Source: Streptomyces sp. NBC_00582
Lineage (GTDB): Bacteria > Actinomycetota > Actinomycetes > Streptomycetales > Streptomycetaceae
Length of the DNA stretch: 64,000 bases
NCBI RefSeq assembly: GCF_036345155.1
Contig: NZ_CP107772.1
Coordinates: forward strand, 4,216,001-4,280,000
Reading direction: 5' to 3'
The translations under genes and the position numbers were made by a program. The notes below the pieces were generated by a model. The model was not told the origin of the DNA. It made no database searches and saw only the letters and a list, made by a program, of their open reading frames with translations. Of the stretch, positions 27,177 to 34,853 are shown piece after piece; the stretch's first letter is position 1; each line of letters starts with the position of its first letter.

Positions 27177-27628
27177 GGATCAAGCCGTCGTTCCTGTGGA
27201 TGATGTACCGGTGCGGCTGGGGTGCGAAGGTGGCGCAGGAGACCGTGCTGGCCGTCGAGATCAGCCGTGACGGCTTCGAGTGGGCGCTGCGCCATGCGTG
27301 TCTGTCGAGCCATTTGCGCGGCGTGCACCCCGACCGGGCCGCCTGGCAGCGTCAGTTGAAGCGTGCGCCCGCTCGCGTGCAGTGGGACCTCGAGCGGGAC
27401 CTGCGCCTGCGGCCTCTGCCGTACCGGTCCCTGCAACTCGGTCTTTCCGGCGAGGCCGTACGACGCTACGCGGACGAATGGCTCGTCGGCATCCGCGACG
27501 TAACCCCACTCGCTCAGGAGATACACGCCCTCGTCGGTGAGGGTGACCTGGACTCCGCCGCTCGCCTGCTGCCCCAGGAACGCGCATATCCCGCGGGAGA
27601 CGAGCTTCTTGCCCACCTGCGGGGATGA
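27170..27628 (+). pseudogene. DUF4291 gene, 3' part (split by insertion)
   Basis: From 27173 this reads TWIKPSFLWMMYRCGW, then KVAQETVLAVEISRDGFEWAL, and ends AYPAGDELLAHLRG, the central and C-terminal two-thirds of DUF4291. The only possible start is TTG 27170, which would give a protein lacking the N-terminal third. It joins in phase to the 5' part at 25435-25578. Coding bias is intact across both parts, so the split is probably recent. It could still yield a shortened protein. Confidence 0.82.
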
Positions 27629-27701
27629 CGGGGCACACGGCGCCCCCGCCGGTGGCCGGGGACCGGCCCTGCAGGAAGCCACCTCCCGCCACGCGGTGGA
27701 T

Positions 27702-28027
27702 TCACTCCACCTCGATGCCGAGATCCTGGACGAGTTCCTCCAGGCCGCCCGTGTAGCCCTTGCCGCCCAGTACGAAGTCCCGGTCTCCGTTTGCTCTTCG
27801 GCGGAAGGAGCCTGGTGCCAGGGCGGTTTCGTGCGGTCGGCCGGGTCGGAGACGTCCAGGGGGCCCCGCTCGGTCAGTCGTGGGTCGAGGAGGCGGATGC
27901 CGGCGTCCGTGAAGCCGGAGAGGTCGGCGTGCGGGTCGGCCTCGGGGTCGATGGCCGCCACGAGGACGAGTCGGTCGGCCTCGTCGGGCAGGCCGTCGAA
28001 GGAGACACAGATCGCGGTCAAGGAGAC
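27702..28027 (-). pseudogene. TerD-like gene, truncated and frameshifted (copy 2)
   Basis: One frame (28027 to about 27835) encodes VSFDGLPDEADRLVLVAAID and DLSGFTDAGIRLLDPR, the TerD core. A second frame continues ETALAPGSFRRRANGDRDF and GYTGGLEELVQDLGIEVE to TGA at 27702. The switch falls near DRT/ETAL, where a one-base shift is needed. The usual ~80-residue N-terminus is missing. TerD proteins are calcium-binding stress proteins. Copy 1 of the same 3' end lies at 25641. Confidence 0.75.
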
Positions 28028-28075
28028 TGGCGGGTAACCGGTAAGGCGCCGGGCCGCGGGACCGGAGGGCTGCCG

Positions 28076-28918
28076 TCACCAGCACTGCTCCGCTCCCAGC
28101 ACCTGGAGCAGAGCCAGGGCCTCCGCGGCGGGGGACTGCGAGGGCGCGCTGTAGAGCACGAGGTGCTGGTCGCGGTCCGTGAGGGTGAGGGTGTCGCAGT
28201 CGACGGTGATCTCGCCGACGACGGGGTGGTGGAAGGTCTTCGTGAGCGTCGGCGTGGCCTGTACGTCGTGCCGCTCCCAGAGCCGGGCGAAGTCGGGTTC
28301 GCAGGAGCGGAGTTCGTCGACGAGGCCGGTCACCGCGGGATCCGTCGGGTAGCGGGCGAGGGTGGCGCGGAGTTGCATGACGACGTGCTGCCGGAACGCG
28401 GCGGCGTCGGAGATCCCGTACAGCGGCGGGTCGGTTCGCGCAGGCCGGAGGAACGCCCGGCGCGCGAGATTGCGGTCCTTCGGGGCGAGCCCGGCGAAGT
28501 CCTCCATGAGCGCGGCGGCTAGGTCGTTCCACGCGAGCACCTCGAACGCGGCGGACAGGACGAAGGCGGCCGTCTGTGGCAGCCGCTCGATGAGGGCGAG
28601 GATGCTCGGGCGGACGTCACGCCGGTGCAGCCGGGCCCGGGTCGGCGCGGTACCCGCGAGGACGTGGAGGTGATCGGACTCGGCGTCGGTGAGGCGCAGC
28701 GCGCCCGCGATCCCGGCGAGCACCTCGCCCGACGGTCGCGGCGCCCTGCCCTGCTCGAGCCGGACGTAGTACTCCGTGGAGATGTGGGCGAGGACCGCGG
28801 CCTCCTCGCGGCGAAGACCCGGTGTCCGGCGTCGCGGTCCGGAGGGAAGGCCGACGTCCTCCGGCCGGAGCCGCTCGCGACGGCTGCGGAGGAACGCCCC
28901 GAGCTCCTGCTTGTCCAT
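28076..28918 (-). CDS. XRE/MmyB-type transcriptional regulator (helix-turn-helix plus MmyB domain)
   Basis: 280 residues. N-terminal HTH (about 6-75): LGAFLRSRRERLRPEDVGLP, then RRTPGLRREEAAVLAHISTEYYVRLEQGR. The C-terminal MmyB-like ligand domain has FEVLAWNDLAAALMEDF and WERHDVQATPTLTKTFHHPVVGEI. In Streptomyces these regulators usually sit divergent from a short-chain dehydrogenase that they control, possibly with a fatty-acid-like ligand. Here the SDR starts 86 bp away on the other strand. Confidence 0.93.
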   Translation of the reverse strand: MDKQELGAFLRSRRERLRPEDVGLPSGPRRRTPGLRREEAAVLAHISTEYYVRLEQGRAPRPSGEVLAGIAGALRLTDAESDHLHVLAGTAPTRARLHRRDVRPSILALIERLPQTAAFVLSAAFEVLAWNDLAAALMEDFAGLAPKDRNLARRAFLRPARTDPPLYGISDAAAFRQHVVMQLRATLARYPTDPAVTGLVDELRSCEPDFARLWERHDVQATPTLTKTFHHPVVGEITVDCDTLTLTDRDQHLVLYSAPSQSPAAEALALLQVLGAEQCW

Positions 28919-29004
28919 ACCTTGAGTCTGCCTGTCGCGCGGCGCCGGATCCTGGTACCGCCTGTGCCTGTATCCGCCCCGGAAGCCGACCGGACACTGC
29001 CGTC

Positions 29005-29817
29005 ATGACGAACGACAGCAACGCCATCCACGACATCGACGACAGCAACGACCGCGCGTCCATCGGCCTGCTCAGCGGCAAGGTCGTGTTCATCACGGGT
29101 GCCAGCCGTGGCATCGGGGCGGCCGCGGCCCGGCTCTTCGCCTCCGAGGGCGCCGCCGTCGTGCTCGCCGCACGCGGCACGGACGCCCTCGACCGCGTCG
29201 TCGCCGAGATCCGCGCCGACGGGGGCGTCGCCGACGCCGTCCCCCTGGACCTCGCCGACCGTGCGAGTGTCCGCGCGGCGGTGGACCGCGTCGAGGAGCT
29301 CCACGGGCGGCTCGACGGCGCCTTCAACAACGGCGCGGCGATCCAGCGGCCCGGGCCGCTCGACACCACCGACGACGAGGACGTCGACGAACAGTTCGCC
29401 GTGAACTTCCGTTCGCACTGGACCGCCATGAACGCCGAGTGCGCACTCATGCGACGGACCGGTGGCGGGGCGATCGTCAACACCTCGAGCATCGGCAGCC
29501 GCCGCGCGAATCCCGCTCTCCCCGCGTACGGCGCCATGAAGCGCGCGCTCAACAGCATCACCGAGACCGCGGCCGTGACCTGGGGCCCTCAAGGCATCCG
29601 GGTGAACGGCATCACGCCCGGCGGCACCGCCACGGAGATGATCGACGCGTGGGAGGCGCAGTCGCCGGGCATCATCGAGCGCAACAACGCGGTGACCCCT
29701 CTCGGCCGCATGGCCGAGCCCCGCGAGGTCGCCGAGGTGGCCGCGTGGCTGCTCAGCGACCGTGCGTCGATGGTGACGGGCGCGATCGTGCCGGTGGACG
29801 GCGGCGCGGGTGCCTGA
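29005..29817 (+). CDS. Short-chain dehydrogenase/reductase (SDR), classical type
   Basis: 270 residues from ATG 29005. The Rossmann motif TGASRGIG is near 32-39, the structural NNGA (usually NNAG) near 110, the catalytic Ser in NTSSIGS near 160, and YGAMK near 176-180 gives the Tyr/Lys pair. The C-terminal INGITPGG and GRMAEPREVAEVAAWLLS blocks match FabG-like enzymes. The substrate is unknown. It is divergent from the MmyB regulator, its likely controller. Confidence 0.93.
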   Translation: MTNDSNAIHDIDDSNDRASIGLLSGKVVFITGASRGIGAAAARLFASEGAAVVLAARGTDALDRVVAEIRADGGVADAVPLDLADRASVRAAVDRVEELHGRLDGAFNNGAAIQRPGPLDTTDDEDVDEQFAVNFRSHWTAMNAECALMRRTGGGAIVNTSSIGSRRANPALPAYGAMKRALNSITETAAVTWGPQGIRVNGITPGGTATEMIDAWEAQSPGIIERNNAVTPLGRMAEPREVAEVAAWLLSDRASMVTGAIVPVDGGAGA

Positions 29818-29897
29818 GCGGACGGGTCGAGCCGGGGCAGACCCAGCCGGGGCGGGCCGTGGCGGCACCGCCCCTTACCTCACCACCTCACCGGAAA

Positions 29898-30410
29898 TCA
29901 GCCTTCCGTGCGGGCCGGCAGGCGCCAGCCCGGGCGGGGGAAGTGGCAGGTGTAGCCGTCCGGGTAGCGCTGCAGGTAGTCCTGGTGCTCGGGCTCGGCC
30001 TCCCAGAAGGGGCCGACCGGCTCCACCTCGGTGACGACCTTGCCGGGCCACAGGCCTGAGGCGTCGACGTCCGCGATCGTGTCCTCGGCGATCCGCTTCT
30101 GCTCGTCGTCCACGTAGTAGATCGCCGAGCGGTAGCTGAGGCCGATGTCGTTGCCCTGGCGGTTCTTGGTGCTCGGGTCGTGGATCTGGAAGAAGAACTC
30201 CAGGATCGCGCGGTAGTCGGTCTGCTCGGGGTCGTAGAGGATCTCGATGGCCTCGGCGTGCGTGCCGTGGTTGCGGTACGTCGCGTTCGGCACGTCACCC
30301 CCGGTGTAGCCGACCCGGGTCGCCGTCACGCCGGGCTGCCGGCGGATCAGCTCCTCCATCCCCCAGAAGCATCCGCCCGCCAGCACGGCCCTCTGCGTCT
30401 GCGCAGCCAT
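29898..30410 (-). CDS. msrA: Peptide-methionine (S)-S-oxide reductase MsrA
   Basis: 170 residues starting [17 protein letters not shown], with the catalytic Cys at 14. Other signatures: [52 protein letters not shown], and [19 protein letters not shown] near the C-terminus, where resolving Cys would lie. GGAGG precedes ATG 30410 by about six bases. It reduces the S-epimer of methionine sulfoxide. It differs clearly in sequence from the msrA remnant at 23729, so it is not simply the moved copy. Confidence 0.96.
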   Translation of the reverse strand: MAAQTQRAVLAGGCFWGMEELIRRQPGVTATRVGYTGGDVPNATYRNHGTHAEAIEILYDPEQTDYRAILEFFFQIHDPSTKNRQGNDIGLSYRSAIYYVDDEQKRIAEDTIADVDASGLWPGKVVTEVEPVGPFWEAEPEHQDYLQRYPDGYTCHFPRPGWRLPARTEG

Positions 30411-30571
30411 TACGGCCCCTCCAGTACTCGTCTCGTCAGCCAGTTCACCGGGCTCCTCGGCTCGCACACCCTCCGCTTCCGATGGCCCACCCTCCACAAC
30501 GCGCGAGGGCTCCCGGCGATTCCGTGTACGCGCGGGCGGACGGTGAACGGCAGACGAAGAGCGCGGGTAGC

Positions 30572-30727
30572 CTCGCCATCGCACTGTCGTGGCCGTGACC
30601 TGCGCGGATACCGTGGCCGGTCACTCGCCATCGCACCGTCGTGGCCGTGACCTGCGCGGATACCGTGGCCGGTCACTCGCCATCGCACCGTCGTGGCCGT
30701 GACCTGCGCGGATACCGTGGCCGGTCT
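30572..30727. repeat. Three tandem copies of a 52-bp unit
   Basis: CTCGCCATCGCAC begins at 30572, 30624 and 30676, and each is followed by the same ~39 bases containing GTGGCCGTGACCTGCGCGGA. Copy 1 differs by one base (ACTGTCG against ACCGTCG). It lies upstream of msrA with no coding support. There are no variable spacers, so it is not CRISPR. Confidence 0.95.
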
Positions 30728-31200
30728 GGTGACACGGGGTGGGGACGTCTGCCGGCGGTCGGTCTGCCGATGGCCGTCGAGGTCGGCCGCGGTGGTGGCG
30801 TGCCCTCGGCCGTTGCGCACAGCGCGGCCCCGTACGACGCGGCGACCCGGACCGGCGCCGCCGTGTCGACGACGGTCCCGCGGAGCGGCGGTACCGCCTC
30901 GCGCTCCGGCAGGCCGGCCGCCTCGGTGGAGGAACAGATCGCCGAGCCGGACGGCGGCGCCCGCGAAACGGGCGGCCCGGACGACGACGCCCGCCGCGGT
31001 TCCCGTCCACGACCGCGCTGCGAACGACTTCGTGGCGCCGGAGGGCCGTACCGGCCCACCGGTAAGCGGCCGGTCGGTCGTGCGGGGCCCTCGTGGATGC
31101 GCCCTACGGGGTGGACATCCGGGTGCCGGGCGACTCCCGCGCGCTGCGCCCGGCTCCTCTCGGCGCGATCTCCCCCTGCGGGGGGAGAATCACGGTCATC
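30728..31200. other. Non-coding or decayed stretch between repeat array and nitrilase remnant
   Basis: About 470 bp without a frame showing convincing start, ribosome site or family motifs on either strand. Open frames here are Arg/Pro/Gly-rich shadows. It probably contains decayed sequence belonging to the nitrilase-like gene, but nothing recognisable remains. Confidence 0.5.
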
Positions 31201-31451
31201 CCCTTCATGGAGCCAGACCCCGGCCTGCCGCGCCGCGGCTGACATGGCCTCGGCCGTGGGGCCGTCGACCGCTTCGGCTCGCGTCCCCAGCGGTCGTAGG
31301 ACCGGGCGCCGGCCGCCCACAGCTCGGGCAGGACCACGAGATCGTCGCCCGCCCGGGCGCGGACCAGCGAGGCCGCCTGGTGGCGGCGCTCGTCGGCGGA
31401 GTCCGTCGCGGCCACGGAGAGCTGGATCAGCGAAGCACGCACGGCTGTCAC
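31201..31451 (-). pseudogene. Carbon-nitrogen hydrolase (nitrilase family) 5' remnant, frameshifted
   Basis: From GTG 31451 one frame reads TAVRASLIQLSV, then DDLVVLPELWAAGARSYDRW, the beta-strand and catalytic Glu region of nitrilase-superfamily proteins. At about 31277-31283 the similarity moves to the next frame: AEAVDGPTAEAMSAAARQAGVWLHEG. Beyond 31201 no lysine or cysteine catalytic block can be found. The gene is therefore frameshifted and missing most of its 3' part. The 34-bp repeat array abuts its start. Confidence 0.75.
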
Positions 31452-31457
31452 CTCCCC

Positions 31458-31626
31458 GACGAGCGTAAGGAGCCCCACGCGTGTCTCGCCCGACGAGCGT
31501 AAGGAGCCCCACGCGTGTCTCGCCCGACGAGCGTAAGGAGCCCCACGCGTGTCTCGCCCTGCGAGCGCAAGGAGCCCCACGCGTGTCTCGCCCTGCGAGC
31601 GCAAGGAGCCCCACGCGTGTCTCGGG
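31458..31626. repeat. Five tandem copies of a 34-bp unit
   Basis: AAGGAGCCCCACGCGTGTCT begins at 31467, 31501, 31535, 31569 and 31603, exact 34-bp spacing. The first three copies have GACGAGCGT before it and the last two GCGAGCGC. As 34 is not a multiple of three, the array is not a coding repeat. It sits between a nitrilase remnant and the PemK-like gene. No spacers, so not CRISPR. Confidence 0.96.
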
Positions 31627-31662
31627 CCCCGTGCGGAACGGGCCTCGGCCGGTCGGTCGCCC

Positions 31663-32460
31663 TCAGACGTCCCCCGAAGACGCTCCGGAGCGTCCGCCGA
31701 AGATCCCCGAGGCACTGCTGCGGGCCCGCCTCAGGGTCTCCGCGGCGAGCCGTCGGAGATCCCTGTGGTGCGGGGCGCGGATCTGGCGCCAGGTGCGGCG
31801 GGGGCAGGGGCCCTGCGGAGCGGTCTTGAGGAAGTCGCCGTACGGGACGCGGCGTGGCGGCAGGCCGATCTCCACCCAGTGGGCGTCCTTCGAGGAATTG
31901 AAGGCCCAGCCGTCGCCGGGGATGCGGACGTGGTCCCGGCGGCCGTCCTTGTTCTGCGAGGTGATCTGCAGGACCTTCGCGTGGGTCGGTCCACGTCCGA
32001 CGACCACGCAGTAGTGGCGGGCCTTCTCCTCCCGATCACGGAAGGGCACCATCGCCAGCCACACCTCGCCGGGCAGCGGCCTGCCCCGCTCCCAGCGGCG
32101 CAGCGGCCGCCGGAAGACGAACGCGGTCGCGCCGGCCGCGAGGCTCTCGACACCGGCCTCGAGGCTCCAGTTGCCCGTGTCCATCCTGTGCCGCAGCCAC
32201 AGGGCCTCCGCGACGCAGAGGCCGAGGAGCAGCAGCCCCAGGGCGAGGGCCCGCGGGAACCGGCCTGGTCTGCGGCGGCCCGAGGACCAGGCGATGGCGG
32301 TGGCGGTGAGGAGGGAGACGAGGATCAGCAGGGTCATCTCGCCGAAGTCGAGCCGCTGCGGCGGTGTCTGGGCCGCCATCAGGTCGTACATCCAGACCGG
32401 CATGACGAGGAATTCGCCGACGATGACGAGGAACAGCACCATTCCCAGGCAGCCGAACAC
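31663..32460 (-). CDS. Membrane protein with C-terminal PemK/MazF-like domain
   Basis: 265 residues from GTG 32460, preceded by GAGGGGGG. Three predicted helices (about 4-22, 38-58, 66-84) are followed by a cytoplasmic domain starting GEVWLAMVPFRDREEKARHYCVVVGR, with LQITSQNKDGRRDHVRIP, which has the strand order of PemK/MazF endoribonuclease folds (GEVW, pf....RP, viqitS). Catalytic competence is uncertain. The C-terminal Arg-rich tail is short. No antitoxin gene adjoins it, so it may have a role other than toxin-antitoxin. Confidence 0.68.
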   Translation of the reverse strand: MFGCLGMVLFLVIVGEFLVMPVWMYDLMAAQTPPQRLDFGEMTLLILVSLLTATAIAWSSGRRRPGRFPRALALGLLLLGLCVAEALWLRHRMDTGNWSLEAGVESLAAGATAFVFRRPLRRWERGRPLPGEVWLAMVPFRDREEKARHYCVVVGRGPTHAKVLQITSQNKDGRRDHVRIPGDGWAFNSSKDAHWVEIGLPPRRVPYGDFLKTAPQGPCPRRTWRQIRAPHHRDLRRLAAETLRRARSSASGIFGGRSGASSGDV

Positions 32461-32628
32461 GCATTTCCCCCCTCGTCGCCCGTTCTCCACGCACGGTATC
32501 CGGCCCCGGGGGCCGTCGACGTCCGTAGATGTACGTACCCCGCTACTACGCTCCGCCGCCGGGCATCGGGCGCCGGCCCGCGCGGAATTCGGTTGCCGGT
32601 CGTCCTCCCGGCGCGGGCTAATACATCC

Positions 32629-33780
32629 ATGGCTGACATTCACGGCTCGTACGACGAACTGTTCGCGGCGGTGCCCACGGCGCTGGCCGCACTGCTGGAC
32701 GGCGGGGACGCGGGCGGCTCGGTGGCCGTGTTCGTGGACGGTGAGGCGGTGGTGGACGTCTGGGGCGGGTTCGCCGACGCCGGGCGGACGGTGCCGTGGG
32801 AGCGGGACACGATCGTCAACGTCTATTCGGTGACGAAGACGATGACCGCGCTGTGCGCGCTGGTCCTCGCCGACCGCGGTGAGCTCGACCTGGACGCGCC
32901 GGTCGCCCGGTACTGGCCCGAGTTCGCCGCGGCGGGCAAGGAGGGGGTGCTCGTCAGGCATCTGCTCGCGCACACCGCGGGCCTGCCGGACTGGGACGGG
33001 CCGGTGGCCGAGCTCTACGACTGGCCGGCCGCCACGTCGCGGCTCGCCGCCCTGGCGCCGCAGTGGGAACCGGGCAGCGCGGCCGGTTACCACTCGCTCA
33101 CCCAGGGGTTCCTCGTGGGCGAGGTCGTACGCCGGATCAGCGGCCGGAGTCCGGGCGCGTTCTTCGCCGAAGAGATCGCCGGGCCGCTGGGGGCGGACTT
33201 CCACATGGGGCTGGGCGCAGAGCACGACCACCGCGTGGCGCCGACGGTACCGCCGCCGGGCCAGGACGAGGACTACCACGCGAGCGCACCGGGCGGCGAG
33301 GCGGCAGCCACCGGGACGGAGAGCGGGGCCGGAACCGGGGCCGCGACCGCGACGCGGGCTGCGACCCGGATCCGGGTGCGGGACGGGAACGGCACGGACT
33401 GGCGGCGCGCGCAGATCCCCGCCGCGAGTGGCTTCGGGAACGCCCGTTCGGTCGCCCTGGTCCAGTCGGTGATGGCCTGCGGCGGGACGCTCGGCGGGGT
33501 ACGGCTGCTGTCGCAGGCCGGCTGTGCTCGCGCGTGGGAGGAGCAGTTCGACGGCGAGGACCGGCTGCTCGGCAGGCCCGTCCGCTGGGGGCTGGGGTAC
33601 GGGCTGTTCGGGGCCACGTACGGCTGGGGCGGCTGGGGCGGCTCGCTGGTGATGATCGAGCCGGAGTCACGGATGACGGTGGCGTACGTGACGAACCAGA
33701 TGCGTGAGCCGGCGGGTGACAGCCGGGGGCTGGAGATCGTGATGTCGGTCTACGACGGGCTCAAGGGGCTGGGCGCCTGA
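32629..33780 (+). CDS. Serine hydrolase, class C beta-lactamase/EstB-type
   Basis: 383 residues without a signal peptide, hence cytoplasmic. The SxxK motif SVTK (S67, K70) and the YxN-equivalent YHS near 153 identify the beta-lactamase-related esterase family; GGWGGS near 345 occupies the KTG-type region. Residues ~215-245 are a low-complexity Gly/Ala/Thr/Arg insert absent from most homologs. TAATAC at 32619-32624 just before the ATG suggests a leaderless message. Probable esterase or amidase; substrate unknown. Confidence 0.9.
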   Translation: MADIHGSYDELFAAVPTALAALLDGGDAGGSVAVFVDGEAVVDVWGGFADAGRTVPWERDTIVNVYSVTKTMTALCALVLADRGELDLDAPVARYWPEFAAAGKEGVLVRHLLAHTAGLPDWDGPVAELYDWPAATSRLAALAPQWEPGSAAGYHSLTQGFLVGEVVRRISGRSPGAFFAEEIAGPLGADFHMGLGAEHDHRVAPTVPPPGQDEDYHASAPGGEAAATGTESGAGTGAATATRAATRIRVRDGNGTDWRRAQIPAASGFGNARSVALVQSVMACGGTLGGVRLLSQAGCARAWEEQFDGEDRLLGRPVRWGLGYGLFGATYGWGGWGGSLVMIEPESRMTVAYVTNQMREPAGDSRGLEIVMSVYDGLKGLGA

Positions 33781-33804
33781 CGCACGACGGCCCCGGGTAC
33801 GAGC

Positions 33805-34188
33805 TCAGCCGCCACTGCCGTACGGCCGCGTGAGAATCTCCAGGCGGTGGCCGTTGGGGTCGTCGAAGTACGTCCCGCGGCCGCCGTCGTGGTGGTTGAT
33901 CTCGCCGGGCCGGTGGTGGAAGGGGTCGGCCCAGTAGGTCAGCCCGGCGGCCCGGACGCGGCCGAAGATCGAGTCGAACTCGTCCTCGGAGACCAGGAAC
34001 GCGTAGTGCTGCGGGGCGATGTCCTCGTCCGTCTCCAGGTAGTCGAGGGTCACCCCGTTGGGGATCTCGACGGGGAGGAAGGGGCCGTACGGCTCGCTCA
34101 CCTCGAGGCCGAGGACGTCCGCGAGGAAACGGGCCGAGGCGCGTTTGTCGTGCGCGGCGACGATGGTGTGGTTGAGCTGCACGGTCAT
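33805..34188 (-). CDS. VOC family (glyoxalase/bleomycin resistance fold) protein
   Basis: 127 residues from ATG 34188, with GGAGG seven bases upstream. MTVQLNHTIVAAHDKRASARFLADVLGLE gives the N-terminal metal-ligand His and first beta-alpha-beta unit; HHDGGRGTYFDDPNGHRLEILT is the C-terminal half. One VOC module, so it would dimerise. The role could be dioxygenase, isomerase or drug-binding; sequence alone does not decide. Confidence 0.9.
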   Translation of the reverse strand: MTVQLNHTIVAAHDKRASARFLADVLGLEVSEPYGPFLPVEIPNGVTLDYLETDEDIAPQHYAFLVSEDEFDSIFGRVRAAGLTYWADPFHHRPGEINHHDGGRGTYFDDPNGHRLEILTRPYGSGG

Positions 34189-34312
34189 CTGCCGGCCTCC
34201 GTTCCCACGACGCTCCCACGACGTTCCCAGGGCTTTTCCACGGCCCCCGCACCGCACACCCCACCGTACGCCGACGGGAACCTCACCGGGCCCGCCGCGC
34301 ATCCTGAAGGTC

Positions 34313-34726
34313 ATGAGTACCGACACGCTCACCGACCTGGACACCGGCCGCGTCGCCAACGCCGTGGCGGACGAGGGGGGTTGGCGGATCGCCACCGCCT
34401 CCGTCGTGCTGCTCGCCGTCGGTGTGCTGACGGCGTACGGCTTCAACGTGTTCGAGGACCGGCACGCCGGTGCGGAGCTGGACGCCTGCCGCACCCTCCC
34501 GAACACCTGGCCGATGTACACGGCGGCCGTGGCGGGCCTCCTCGCCACCGTCGCCTCCGTGGCGCTCGCGGGACGGCGGCTGCTGCTGCCGCGCCGCCCG
34601 CGCGGACCGGTGCAGATGGCGGGGATGGTGCTGCCGGCCGGGGTGCTGCTGCTCGTGCTGCAGGCCATGATCGTGTGGTCGGTGTTCCAGCCGTCGTCGG
34701 GCGGGGCGCTCGACTGCCTGCGCTGA
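34313..34726 (+). CDS. Small integral membrane protein, unknown
   Basis: 137 residues with three predicted helices (about 25-45, 70-88, 100-122). Two cysteines (DACRTLP and DCLR at the C-terminus) lie on the outer side in the likely topology. ATG 34313 has a modest GAAGG upstream. No family recognised. It ends just before a bidirectional hairpin. Confidence 0.72.
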   Translation: MSTDTLTDLDTGRVANAVADEGGWRIATASVVLLAVGVLTAYGFNVFEDRHAGAELDACRTLPNTWPMYTAAVAGLLATVASVALAGRRLLLPRRPRGPVQMAGMVLPAGVLLLVLQAMIVWSVFQPSSGGALDCLR

Positions 34727-34755
34727 GCGGGATGCCGGGCGCGGCCCGGAGACGA

Positions 34756-34792
34756 GGAAGGGCCCCGGGCGGGTCAGCCCGAGGCCCCTTCC
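34756..34792. terminator. Bidirectional hairpin between convergent genes
   Basis: GGAAGGGCCCCGGGC (34756-34770) pairs with GCCCGAGGCCCCTTCC (34777-34792) with one bulge and one mismatch. It serves the membrane-protein gene and the convergent alcohol dehydrogenase gene. Confidence 0.85.
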
Positions 34793-34794
34793 CC

Positions 34795-34853
34795 ACGACC
34801 GTCGGATCGTCTTGTACGACCGTCGGATCGTCCCCTACGACCGTCAGATCGTC
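34795..34853. repeat. Three 21-bp tandem repeats at the 3' end of the alcohol dehydrogenase gene
   Basis: ACGACCGTCGGATCGTC occurs at 34795 and 34816, and as ACGACCGTCAGATCGTC at 34837. The single G-to-A difference in the third copy creates the TGA stop (34844-34846) of the dehydrogenase. The 21-bp period preserves the reading frame. Confidence 0.93.

Larger units (their letters stand above)
25571..27178. mobile_element. ~1.6-kb insertion in a DUF4291 gene bounded by 8-bp direct repeat TGACATGG
   Basis: TGACATGG occurs at 25571-25578 and 27171-27178, exactly at the two break points of the DUF4291 coding sequence. Removing 25579-27178 restores an uninterrupted frame. The inserted segment carries a decayed TerD-like 3' end and one 461-codon membrane-protein gene but no transposase, and no clear terminal inverted repeats were seen (only CACAGAC is shared near both inner ends). 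Similarity continues slightly past the left repeat (GGTC, AAGCCG), so recombination between two diverged copies of the locus is an alternative. Confidence 0.6.

Noticed and set aside
30572..30727. 52-bp array considered as CRISPR or rRNA/tRNA-related
   Set aside because: No spacers, no secondary-structure pattern of tRNA, and no cas genes.
31458..31626. 34-bp array considered as CRISPR
   Set aside because: Units are head-to-tail with no unique spacers, and no cas genes are present.
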